NCBI GenBank assembly: GCA_040399685.1
Contig: JBBART010000002.1
Location: forward strand, 258,635 to 322,634
DNA: 64,000 bases
Reading direction: 5' to 3'
DNA from: CAIQQQ01 sp040399685
GTDB lineage: Bacteria; Pseudomonadota; Alphaproteobacteria; Acetobacterales; Acetobacteraceae
Shown here: positions 25,024 through 34,497 of the stretch, piece by piece
Layout of the letters: the number at the start of each line of letters is the position of its first letter
Numbering within the stretch: position 1 is the stretch's first letter
Position numbers and translations under genes: made by a program
The notes under the pieces: generated by a model
Told to the model about the DNA's origin: nothing
The model's database searches: none
The model's input: the letters and a program-made list of their open reading frames with translations, nothing else

Positions 25024-25802
25024 CGCCAGTCTGGGCGCTGCGGGGTTAACCCCGTTGGAGGATGGCGCCCTCTGGCACAGGCCAACCGGCGCGACACGCA
25101 CCGGGTAGATGCGGTGATCCTGGGCGCCGGTCTGTCTCCCCCGCCCGGTCGTGGCGTCGGATCTTTCCCCGCCTTGGCCAATGGCCCTGCTCTGTCCTGC
25201 CAAAGCCACATGATTTTTTCGCAATGTGGGGCGGGGGGGTCATTGCGCTGACAGTCGATTGGGCGGCTTCGTTCTTGGGGATTGTGGCAACCGGGCATGC
25301 AAGGTTGCTCGCTCGTGCGGCCTCATGAACCAGCATGACCCTCCCGGTGCGTGGTCCCGTCAGCCTGACAATGCGCTGTCCCGCGCCGGTCTTTGTGGTC
25401 GGCGAGCGTTATCGCCGTTACGGCGACAATAGCCACGACAGTCGATCCCGACAATGTAGACAGAGAAATTTACTAAACATTCGCAGATACTTACCGGTAA
25501 AATGTCCATCGTGATCAATTTGGCAAATTGTATCGAAAGGAAAATTGTGTGGCAGTATGTATTTATTTGCAAATAATCATAAATAAATTTACCTGGTGTT
25601 GTTCCGAAACGACAGCAGAAATTAACAGCAAAAACACCAGGTTTTGGAAAAAATGGCGGGCAAATTTTCTAAAATTTCTACAAATTTTTTTAAAAAACTT
25701 GTAATTATTGGTCGTGAAAACTCGCAAAACCGTAAATATTCTAAATTTATCTGCTAGATGAACAGACCGTGACGCGCTCACGGGTGCACAGAGGCAGTTT
25801 CA
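25024..25802. other. gene-free interval with an AT-rich island
   Basis: A 779-bp stretch without a convincing gene on either strand. The first 400 bp have the usual high GC but only broken frames. From about 25440 to 25790 the composition drops sharply to AT-rich sequence with A and T runs. Within it, ACCTGGTGTT at 25591-25600 and AACACCAGGT at 25633-25642 form a perfect 10-bp inverted repeat separated by 32 bp. The interval ends at the start of the histidine kinase frame and may hold its promoter and an upstream binding site. It could also be a remnant of transferred DNA. Confidence 0.5.
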
Positions 25803-26315
25803 ATGTATGCCGACCAGGCAGCACGACCACAGGTCGTGTCTGAATACGACCTCCCCCAGGCGCAATGGACACGTTTTGACGCAGCCCTCAGAGTCGCAAG
25901 CGCCGTGTACGAAGCCCCCATCGCGGTGGTGTCCTTGGTGGCGGATGGGTCCACCCAGGTGCGGGCGGCTTGGGGACTTTCCATGTCCGACACGGCCGAC
26001 ATGGGTTCGTTATGCAGTCAGGTTCCACAAGGTTTTTCGACCTTTGTCGTGTCAGACACCCATCACGATCCGCGTGTTAGCGGACACCACAGCGTCCGCG
26101 TGGCCGCCAATATTCGTTTCTGTGCCATTACCCCATTGATAACAGCCGGCGGACACATCATCGGTTCGTTGTCCGTCATGGACCGGGCACCGCGCACGGA
26201 CGTAACACCGGCCCAGCGCGGGCAGCTTGAAGACATCGCCAGCCTTGTGGTTCAACAGCTTGAGTTGATGCGTGACGGCCATCGCGCGGTCATTCAGGGG
26301 GAAAGTGCCGAGTAA
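25803..26315 (+). CDS. GAF-domain protein, N-terminal piece of an interrupted histidine kinase
   Basis: 170 residues forming one GAF domain (FDAALRVASAVYEAPIAVVS, FCAITPLITAGGHIIGSLSV). GAGG lies before the ATG. The frame ends with TAA at 26313-26315, but the next 27 codons in the same frame read smoothly as protein (LRDRLIIGAEICHL) into the kinase frame at 26397. This piece is therefore best seen as the N-terminus of one long GAF-GAF-PAS-PAS kinase, cut by a nonsense codon. A CAA-to-TAA change would be enough. It could still work as a separate sensor protein if the downstream part is re-initiated. Confidence 0.75.
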   Translation: MYADQAARPQVVSEYDLPQAQWTRFDAALRVASAVYEAPIAVVSLVADGSTQVRAAWGLSMSDTADMGSLCSQVPQGFSTFVVSDTHHDPRVSGHHSVRVAANIRFCAITPLITAGGHIIGSLSVMDRAPRTDVTPAQRGQLEDIASLVVQQLELMRDGHRAVIQGESAE

Positions 26316-26396
26316 CTGCGCGACCGACTGATCATCGGCGCGGAGATTTGCCATCTCGATGACGCGATCGCTGACACCTTCACGACACTGCAAGGC

Positions 26397-28295
26397 ATGA
26401 CGCAGGGGGCTTTCTGCAGTGTGCTGCGCGTTTCTGCGCCGGGGCAAGGGGCCATCGCCGTCGCCGGTTCGGTGCCGAATGGCAGCGGCCAGGCCGCCCT
26501 CATCCACGCATTGTGCGCCCTGCGTATGACGGAGGATAACTCCGTCCTGGGAAGGGCGTTGTTTGCCGGACAGCAGGTTGCCTCGCGTGACCTGTCGACG
26601 TCCGATGCGGGGGTGGCTGATGCGAAGATCTTCCTCGCCCACGGGCTGGTAGGCTTGATCGCCACACCCTTGGGCATTCTGGACGACCGTTATGTGATCG
26701 TGGTCGGCTTTACCGAACCGCCAGCCGATCTCGCCCCGATCGCGTCCATGCTGTTGTACGCCGCTTCATCGCTGCGGCCCCTCCTGTGCCGCTTTAACTT
26801 ACAAGACACCGATATCTTGCTGCGTTCCGCGTTTGCGGCCTGCAAAACGTCCGTGATGATCACGGACGCGGACTTCACGCGCGGCGGCCCGCACATTCTT
26901 TTCGCCAATCCTGCCTTCGAGCAGATGACGGGATATGACCTTGCCGAGATCAAGGGTCAGTCTCCAGCGCTGTTGCAGGGACCGCTGTCGGATATCAAAA
27001 CCCGCCTGGGCATTCGCACACTGTTGGGGCGGGGGATGCCTGTCATCACGGAAATTGAAAACAAGCGCAAAGACGGCGGCAGATATTGGGTCGCGCTGAA
27101 CATCTCGCCAATCCGCGACCATGCCGGGATCGTGACTCATTTCGTGTCCATTTCAGCGGACATCACCGAAAAGCGCGCAGCCCGCGCTGAACGGGCGTTG
27201 ATGGCGACCGATATCGCCAGTCTGGTCGCCGCCATGCCCGGTGTGTTGATCCGCCATGAGCGCACCACCGCCAATGTCTGGGCGCGTAGTTTTGTCGCTG
27301 ATTCCATTGAGGCGTTGACGGGCTATACGGCTGCCGAAGCCAAAGACATCAGATGGTTTCGGGAGAATACCGATCCCGCCGGCCGATTGAAATTGAACGC
27401 CTTGATGCTTCAGGCGGAGGCTGGCAAGGAAAGCAGTCTCGAATTCCGCTTCCGCCGCAAGGATGAAACCTGGACATGGCTGCAAATGACGAACCGTGGG
27501 CACGTCAATGCGCTCGGCGTCCTCGAAATGACCAGCATCCTGACCGACTTCACGGTTGAACGTCAGATGAACATCCAGCTGGCCCAGTCGAACAAGCTGG
27601 CCCAACTCGGCGAATTGGCCACGGGCATGGCCCATGAACTGAACCAGCGGCTGATGGGGATCAGCATGGCGGCCGAAAACGGACTGCGGGCCCTGGCGCG
27701 GGTGTCGGAGCCGACGGGGCGGGTGGAGCAAAAGCTGCAAACGATTATCGACCTGACGCATCGGGCGTCATTGTTGATCGATCAGGTTTTGTCGTTCGGT
27801 CGAATGGAAGCCATGAAGATTGAGACTGTGTCGCTGTCGGAGGCCATAATGGGCGTCAAGGTGCTGATGGTGGGCATCTTGCGCGACAGTCGGGTGCAAT
27901 TGGCCATCAATATCCCCGGCGACCTTCCGCCGGTGAGCGGCCAGGTGGCGCGGCTGCAGCAGGTGTTCATCAATTTGATCGTCAATGCCTGTCACGCTTA
28001 CGAAAGCCAGGGCCTCGCGGTGTTCCCCGGATCGCGCAAGATCGCGTTGACGGCGCAAGTGAACAACGACCTTATTGAAATCAGGGTCAGCGATCACGCG
28101 GGAGGTATTCCGGCGGCCATCCTGCCGCGAGTCTTCGAGCCGTTCTTCACCACAAAGGCCGCCGGCGTCGGCACCGGTCTTGGGCTGTCCATCATCGGCG
28201 ATATCATATCCGAGATGAAGGGAAAGGTCTCGGTCGACTCCCTGGATGGCGGGACAATGTTCACAATCACGTTGCCCAGAAGCCTGGAGGCCTGA
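26397..28295 (+). CDS. PAS/GAF sensor histidine kinase, C-terminal piece
   Basis: 632 residues from the first ATG after the TAA break. Order: the rest of a second GAF-like domain (to about 145), PAS 1 (about 145-265, FANPAFEQMTGYDL; no LOV cysteine), PAS 2 (about 270-390), HisKA with GMAHELNQRL (His413) and HATPase_c with NLIVNACHA, DHAGGIP and GTGLGLSI. It is an orthodox cytoplasmic kinase with no membrane segment. No response regulator gene is adjacent. The start has no good ribosome site, supporting the idea that it was once joined to the upstream GAF frame. The ligand or cue is unknown. Confidence 0.8.
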   Translation: MTQGAFCSVLRVSAPGQGAIAVAGSVPNGSGQAALIHALCALRMTEDNSVLGRALFAGQQVASRDLSTSDAGVADAKIFLAHGLVGLIATPLGILDDRYVIVVGFTEPPADLAPIASMLLYAASSLRPLLCRFNLQDTDILLRSAFAACKTSVMITDADFTRGGPHILFANPAFEQMTGYDLAEIKGQSPALLQGPLSDIKTRLGIRTLLGRGMPVITEIENKRKDGGRYWVALNISPIRDHAGIVTHFVSISADITEKRAARAERALMATDIASLVAAMPGVLIRHERTTANVWARSFVADSIEALTGYTAAEAKDIRWFRENTDPAGRLKLNALMLQAEAGKESSLEFRFRRKDETWTWLQMTNRGHVNALGVLEMTSILTDFTVERQMNIQLAQSNKLAQLGELATGMAHELNQRLMGISMAAENGLRALARVSEPTGRVEQKLQTIIDLTHRASLLIDQVLSFGRMEAMKIETVSLSEAIMGVKVLMVGILRDSRVQLAINIPGDLPPVSGQVARLQQVFINLIVNACHAYESQGLAVFPGSRKIALTAQVNNDLIEIRVSDHAGGIPAAILPRVFEPFFTTKAAGVGTGLGLSIIGDIISEMKGKVSVDSLDGGTMFTITLPRSLEA

Positions 28296-28299
28296 TCCT

Positions 28300-28332
28300 C
28301 CCGTCTGCCTGCCGTAACGGCGGGCAGACGGG
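28300..28332. terminator. stem-loop between convergent kinase and Ldh-family gene
   Basis: CCCGTCTGCC at 28300-28309 pairs perfectly with GGCAGACGGG at 28323-28332, with a further CCG/CGG pairing inside the loop. It lies just after the kinase stop and before the end of the converging oxidoreductase gene. There is no T-tract, so the terminator role rests on position and stem strength. Confidence 0.5.
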
Positions 28333-28350
28333 GACCGGGCCGCTGAGATC

Positions 28351-29403
28351 CTATTTTGGCGCCGGCGCGGCCAGGCCCGCCTTGGCGCCGCGTTCGGCCA
28401 GCATCTTCGGCAAGGAGGGATGCAGGTGCACGCCGTTGACGAGCGCCATCTCGCGCAGCAGCAAGCCGCGCTCGCCGGGCAGTCGGACCGGCAGGCCCAT
28501 CGGGCCGGGCGGGTTGGTGTGGACGGCGTCTTTCATCCAGCCGGTCTCGCGCAGGAACGCCTCGCCGCCGCCGAAGCGGTTGGGGTCCACCACCATCACG
28601 AGCACCGAGGCGCCCCATTCGGTGGGGGCATCGGCGCGGCCGTGGCCCGAAAGGGCGGAGGTGAGGGCCTCCAGCAACAGTCCGAGCGCATAGCCCTTGT
28701 GGCCCGCTTCGCTGCCGCCGAGCGGTTGCAGGCTGCCGGGCGGATTGGTGAAGAAGGCGTTCGGGTCCCGCGTGGGGGTGCCGGCGGCGTCCAGCAGCCA
28801 GGGGTGTTCGAACTGCTTGCCCTCGGCGCGCATCCGGCCGGTCATGCCGTTGGTGGTGATGGACATCGACACGTCAATCATCACCGGGCCGCCCGGGGAC
28901 GGCCAGCCGGCGGCCAGCGGGTTGGGCGTGTAGACGCGCTTCGTGCCGCCGAACGGGGCCACGGAGGCCACCGAGGGGTCGGAGCAGGTGACGATCAACA
29001 TCTGGCCGCGATCGGTGATCGGCTTCAGATACGCCGCCAGGCAGCCGATATGCGACGCACGACGGATGGACACGGCAGACAGCCCCACCCCGGCGGCGCG
29101 CTGCGAGGCGAGTTCGGCGGCGCGCTGCACCAGCCAAGGCCCCGGCAGGCGCAGCCCGTCCCAGGTTTCGACAACCGAGGTGGCCGAGATCACGTCCGGC
29201 AGGCCGGTGCCGCGCATGGCGCCTGATTCGGCGGCGTCCAGATAGGCCGGCAGCAGCGCCAGGCCATGCGTGGTGTGGCCGAGCAGATCACCCTCCACGA
29301 GGATGTTGGCGGTCACGCTGGCCTTTTCGGAATCCAGGCCGGCTTTTTCGAACAGATGCGTGGCGAATTTGCGCAAGGCGTCAACATCGTAGCGATTGGT
29401 CAT
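28351..29403 (-). CDS. Ldh family (malate/L-lactate dehydrogenase-type) oxidoreductase
   Basis: 350-residue NAD(P)-dependent dehydrogenase of the LDH2/MDH2 family, which includes sulfolactate, ureidoglycolate and Delta1-piperideine-2-carboxylate reductases. The ATG at 29403 has an AGGGAG site upstream. Family motifs visible: GDLLGHTTHGLALLPAYL, the catalytic-region SHIGCLAAYLKP, the NAD-loop TPNPLAAGWP and the GHKGYALGLLLEALTSAL near residue 240. The specific 2-hydroxyacid is not apparent. It is divergent from the SMP-30-type lactonase and YciI-like genes, suggesting a sugar-acid or hydroxyacid catabolic locus. Confidence 0.88.
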   Translation of the reverse strand: MTNRYDVDALRKFATHLFEKAGLDSEKASVTANILVEGDLLGHTTHGLALLPAYLDAAESGAMRGTGLPDVISATSVVETWDGLRLPGPWLVQRAAELASQRAAGVGLSAVSIRRASHIGCLAAYLKPITDRGQMLIVTCSDPSVASVAPFGGTKRVYTPNPLAAGWPSPGGPVMIDVSMSITTNGMTGRMRAEGKQFEHPWLLDAAGTPTRDPNAFFTNPPGSLQPLGGSEAGHKGYALGLLLEALTSALSGHGRADAPTEWGASVLVMVVDPNRFGGGEAFLRETGWMKDAVHTNPPGPMGLPVRLPGERGLLLREMALVNGVHLHPSLPKMLAERGAKAGLAAPAPK

Positions 29404-29514
29404 GGTCGTTCTCCCTATGGGCGAAACATGCCTGCGCATCGCGCGGGTGCCAAGGCTTCCGCAATCGCTGCGCATGCGTCACTGTTCCGCCCAGCAAAAA
29501 GGGGAGGACTGACC

Positions 29515-30444
29515 ATGTGGGAACCACAGGCGCGCTATCCGGATTCGGACGTCGTTTCGCTGGACAAGAGCTTTGACCGCTTTCGCGTGCTCGGCGGTAT
29601 CGAGCGGCTCTATACCGGCTGCCGCTGGGCCGAGGGTCCGGTCTGGTTCGGCGATGGGCGCTATCTGTTGTGGAGCGACATCCCCAACAACCGCATGCTG
29701 AAATGGGAAGAGGAGACGGGCGCTGTTTCGGTGTACCGCAAGCCGTCTGACCACGGCAACGGCAACACCCGCGACCGGCAGGGCCGTCTGATCACCTGCG
29801 AGCACGGCGCGCGGCGCGTGACGCGCACCGAGTATGACGGCAGCATCACCGTCCTGGCCGACAGCTTCGGCGGCAAGCGCCTGAATTCGCCCAACGATGT
29901 GGTGGTGTCCAGCGATGGCGCGGTGTGGTTCACCGATCCACCCTTCGGGATTCTGGGCTTTTACGAAGGCGAGAAGGCCGAGCCGGAATTGCCGCAATGC
30001 GTCTATCGTATCGACCCGTCGGGCTCGGTCAGCGTGGTGGCGGACGACATTCCTGGGCCGAACGGGCTGGCGTTCTCACCGGACGAGAGCCTGCTCTACA
30101 TCGTGGCGTCTCGCGCCAATCCGCGTGAAATCCTGGTCTATGACGTTGACGGCCCACGCATCCGCAATGGCCGCACATTCATCAACGCAGGGCCGGGCGG
30201 CACGCCGGATGGGTTCCGGGTGGATGTCGAGGGCAATCTGTGGTGCGGCTGGGGCATGGGCACCGCCGAATTGGACGGCGTGCGGGTGTTCAACACACAG
30301 GGCGAGCCGATCGGGCATATCCATCTGCCGGAGCGCTGCGCCAATGTGGCGTTCGGCGGACGTCACCGCAACCGGCTGTTCATGGCGGCCAGCCGGTCGC
30401 TGTATTCGCTTTATGTCAACACGCAGGGCGCAACAGGGGGCTGA
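29515..30444 (+). CDS. SMP-30/gluconolactonase family protein
   Basis: 309-residue six-bladed beta-propeller hydrolase, likely a sugar lactonase. The ATG at 29515 has GGGGAGGA upstream. The metal-binding residues expected for the family are in place by motif: the Glu in CRWAEGPVW near the N-terminus, the Asn in NSPNDVVVSSDGAVWFTDPP, the Asn in PGPNGLAFSPDE and the Asp in GTPDGFRVD. There is no signal peptide, so it acts in the cytoplasm. The next gene starts four bases after its stop, and the hydroxyacid dehydrogenase is divergent. Confidence 0.9.
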   Translation: MWEPQARYPDSDVVSLDKSFDRFRVLGGIERLYTGCRWAEGPVWFGDGRYLLWSDIPNNRMLKWEEETGAVSVYRKPSDHGNGNTRDRQGRLITCEHGARRVTRTEYDGSITVLADSFGGKRLNSPNDVVVSSDGAVWFTDPPFGILGFYEGEKAEPELPQCVYRIDPSGSVSVVADDIPGPNGLAFSPDESLLYIVASRANPREILVYDVDGPRIRNGRTFINAGPGGTPDGFRVDVEGNLWCGWGMGTAELDGVRVFNTQGEPIGHIHLPERCANVAFGGRHRNRLFMAASRSLYSLYVNTQGATGG

Positions 30445-30448
30445 AGTC

Positions 30449-30748
30449 ATGCCGCAATATGTTGTCACGGCTTATGACGGAACCGATGCGGACGCGGTGG
30501 CCCGCCGCATGGGCGTGCGGGAGGCGCATCTGGCGAACGTGGCGCCGATGCTGGCCGACGGCCGGCTGAAAGCAGGTGGCGCCGTGCTCGATGAGCACGG
30601 CGCCATGATCGGCTCGGTGGCGATCGTCGATTTTGCCAGCCGCGCGGAGCTTGATGCGTGGCTGACAACCGACCCTTACGTCACCGGCGGGGTTTGGCAG
30701 CGGATCGAGGTGCTGCCATTCCGCCTTGCGGTGTTGGGCACGCTTTAG
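30449..30748 (+). CDS. YciI-like protein
   Basis: 99-residue ferredoxin-fold protein of the YCII family. Signatures are the N-terminal strand YVVTAYDGTDADAVARRM, the middle GRLKAGGAVLDEHGAMIGS and the end DPYVTGGVWQRIEVLPF. The family often has a His-Asp pair; here HLANVAPML offers a histidine and DFASRAELDAWL the usual acidic helix. It follows the lactonase by four bases, so the two are co-translated. Members are proposed to be small dehydrochlorinase-like enzymes or subunits, but function here is unknown. Confidence 0.82.
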   Translation: MPQYVVTAYDGTDADAVARRMGVREAHLANVAPMLADGRLKAGGAVLDEHGAMIGSVAIVDFASRAELDAWLTTDPYVTGGVWQRIEVLPFRLAVLGTL

Positions 30749-30758
30749 CGTCTCGGGC

Positions 30759-31520
30759 TTACGGCTTCATGGGCGGGTGGCCACCCATTCCGCCCATCAT
30801 GCCCTCGTGCATGCCGCCCATCTTGCCATCCGGGCCGTGCTCGCCGCGCGGTCCGTGATGGCCACGGGGCATTTCCACCTTGGTCAGCTTGTCAGCGCTC
30901 GGCCCCATTTCCAGCACGGCAATCGACTTGCCGAGCGGGCTGGACACGCCGAAGCCCTTCACGGCGATGGTCTGGCCTGGGGCCAATGCCGCCACCCGCT
31001 TCTGCGCTTCCTGCGGCGGCAGGCGCAGCACAGTGCCGTCCTCCAGCAAGGCGCCGCCGACATCGCCGCGCGGCGTGTGCAAGGTTGCCTTGATCTTGCC
31101 AGACACCTCCATCAGAGCGCCCTCGCCGGGGCGACCGGCCGGTTCCGTGCCGCCGATCACGGCGCCGCTGGCGTCGTTGGTGACGGTGACGGCGGACACC
31201 ATCGGCACGGCGCGGGCCTTCAGGCCACGGATGCTGACCGCATCGCCCGGCTTGATGCTGAACACCAGAGCGTTGGACAGATGCGGCGGCACGTGCACTT
31301 CGGTGCCGTCAGCCAAAATGAGGCCATCGACATCGCCACGCGGCGTGAGGGTGTATTGCGCCACCTTGCCTTTGAATTCCGGCAGTTGGGCCGGGTCGAA
31401 ATTACCGGACGCCAGGGCGGCAGGGGGGCGCATCTGCGCCACAGCCAGGCCGGTGGCACCTGCCAGCATGGGGGCTGCGAGCAGGAACGCTGCGAAACGC
31501 GGTTTTGTGAAAAACGACAT
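30759..31520 (-). CDS. secreted protein with two internal repeats and a Gly/Met/His-rich tail
   Basis: 253 residues with a Sec signal (residues 1-29, AAFLLAAPMLAGATGLAVAQ). Two tandem repeats follow. Repeat 1 (about 47-105) contains TPRGDVDGLILADGTEVHVP and FSIKPGDAVSIRGL. Repeat 2 (about 140-195) contains TPRGDVGGALLEDGTVLRLP and LAPGQTIAVKGFG. They look like small beta-barrel, OB-like units, and I do not recognise a named family. The C-terminus is HHGPRGEHGPDGKMGGMHEG..., rich in Gly, Met and His, suggesting metal binding. A near-consensus sigma-54 promoter lies 47-62 bases upstream of this start, which also rules out a longer frame that begins above the promoter. Confidence 0.78.
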   Translation of the reverse strand: MSFFTKPRFAAFLLAAPMLAGATGLAVAQMRPPAALASGNFDPAQLPEFKGKVAQYTLTPRGDVDGLILADGTEVHVPPHLSNALVFSIKPGDAVSIRGLKARAVPMVSAVTVTNDASGAVIGGTEPAGRPGEGALMEVSGKIKATLHTPRGDVGGALLEDGTVLRLPPQEAQKRVAALAPGQTIAVKGFGVSSPLGKSIAVLEMGPSADKLTKVEMPRGHHGPRGEHGPDGKMGGMHEGMMGGMGGHPPMKP

Positions 31521-31566
31521 GGTGCGGATCCTATTCTTGCGGGGTGTGTCCCGTGCAGTGTTGGAT

Positions 31567-31582
31567 TGCATGCGCCGTGCCA
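31567..31582 (-). promoter_or_regulatory. sigma-54 (-24/-12) promoter
   Basis: Read on the minus strand: TGGCACG, four bases (GCGC), then ATGCA. The consensus is TGGCACG-N4-TTGCA, so only one base differs and both the GG and GC pairs are present. Predicted transcription start is near 31556, leaving about 36 bases of leader before the ATG at 31520. The gene upstream encodes a sigma-54 activator, which strengthens the call. An inverted repeat GTTTTAT/ATAAAAC (31584-31590, 31600-31606) just upstream may be an activator site. Confidence 0.7.
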
Positions 31583-31611
31583 TGTTTTATCTCATTGATA
31601 TAAAACAATTG

Positions 31612-32981
<1,370 letters not shown>

Positions 32982-32985
<4 letters not shown>

Positions 32986-34397
32986 GGCCGGGGCTCCGGT
33001 GGCAGTTCGAGCGCAAACACGCAGCCGCCGTTGGCCCGCGCCAGGAACAGGCGGCCGTCATGGGCCTGGACCATCTCGCGGGCGATGGCCAGGCCCAGCC
33101 CGGTGCCGTCGGCGCGGCTGGTCACGAAGGGCTCGAACAGGCTGTCACGCAAGGCGGGGGGGACGCCGGGGCCGGAATCCTCGACCTCGAAGCGCAGCCA
33201 GTCCGGCGAGAGATGGGCGCGCAGCACGATCTCCGTTCCCGACGGCGCATGACGGGCCGCGTTCTGGATCAAATTGTCCAACGCCCGGCGGATCATCTCG
33301 CGGTCAAACAGCGCCGCGCCGTCAGCGGCTTCGATGCGCAGCGGTGCATCCGGCCAGTCGGCCTGGCATGTGGCCAGGAAATCCTGCAGATCGACCCATT
33401 CCGGCGCGGGCGTGCGCCGTTGCGTCATGGTGAGCAACTCGCCGCTTAACCGGTCCAGCCGGTCAATCTGGCCAAGAATGGCGTCCAGCGCCGTCCGGCC
33501 GCGTGCGGCTGCGCGCAAGGGTTCACTGTCCTGATCGATCGCAAGCGCCCCTTCGGCCCGCAGCCGCATGGCCGCGATCGGGTTGCGGATCTCATGCGCC
33601 ACGCCGGCCGCCACCCGCCCCAATGCCGCCATCCGCTCCGCTGAAGCGGCCCGCGACGAGGCCGCCGCAGCCTCGTTCCGCGCTGCCAGCAGGCGCTCGC
33701 CGGCGGTGTTCAGCGCCATGGCGATGCGGTCAAGCTCCGCCTCGCCGGTGGGTGCGATGCGGGGCAGGCCGGCGGAGTCGTGTTGTGCGAGGGCATCCTC
33801 CACCCGGCGGATCTGGCGTGACCAGGTGCGGACCAGAAAGGCGAGTGCGGCTGAAAGCGCCAGCATGAGCCCCATCAGCACCGCCAGCCCAACCTGCAAT
33901 GCGCCATAGCCCGGTGCTGATTCCACCTGCGTGGCCACCCAGGCCGCCAGATCCGGCACCGGCCCCGCGAGGCGGCAGGCATAGACCAGCGTGGTGCTTT
34001 GGTCAGACGTGTTCTCGTCCAGAGCCAGACCGCCGTCGCCGGCCAAGGCGGCGGCGGCGGTCTGGCTCTGGACGGTCGGCGGCGTGATCTCGGCGGGAGT
34101 GCGCAGGATGCCCCCGGTCAGGGACGGATGGGTGGCCAGCGCCAGTCGCGCCACCGCATCAAGATCGCCCTGCAACGCGGCGTCGCCGGCGGCGGGGGCG
34201 GCTTCGGTCCAGCCGGAGATATAATAGGCATAGCGGTCCGCCATCCGATCGCAGCTTCGGGTCAGTTCATCCTCGGCGCGTTGCACGAGAGACGCGGTGG
34301 ATTGGTGATAAAGCTGCACCAGCAGCAGGCCCACCGCCACGGACGCCGCCAGTGAGAGAACCCAGACGCCGAACAGCCGAGCGCGAAGCGATGTCAT
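32982..34397 (-). CDS. membrane sensor histidine kinase, NtrB-like partner
   Basis: 471 residues. Helix 1 (about residues 7-28) and helix 2 (about 170-192) bracket a periplasmic sensor region of about 140 residues. This is followed by a HAMP-like linker (RQIRRVEDALAQHD), HisKA with GVAHEIRNPIAAM and an HATPase_c domain with NLIQNAARHA, VEDSGPGVP and DGTGLGLAIA. It overlaps the NtrC-type regulator by four bases and must be its partner. The periplasmic sensor has no recognised fold. Its closeness to a secreted protein with a metal-binding-like tail suggests an envelope or metal cue (inference). Confidence 0.93.
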
Positions 34398-34497
34398 GAA
34401 GTTGTGATAGCCGATTCAGGCCCCCTCCATCCACCCGATACCGCATCTGGCCGGGCATCCCCATATGAATAAGGCTGTCACTCTGCAGGACGCCGTC

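Noticed and set aside
25563..25781. 72-codon minus-strand frame in the AT-rich island
   Set aside because: Product is Phe/Lys/Asn-rich, as any frame would be in this composition; no ribosome site and codon use unlike the genome.
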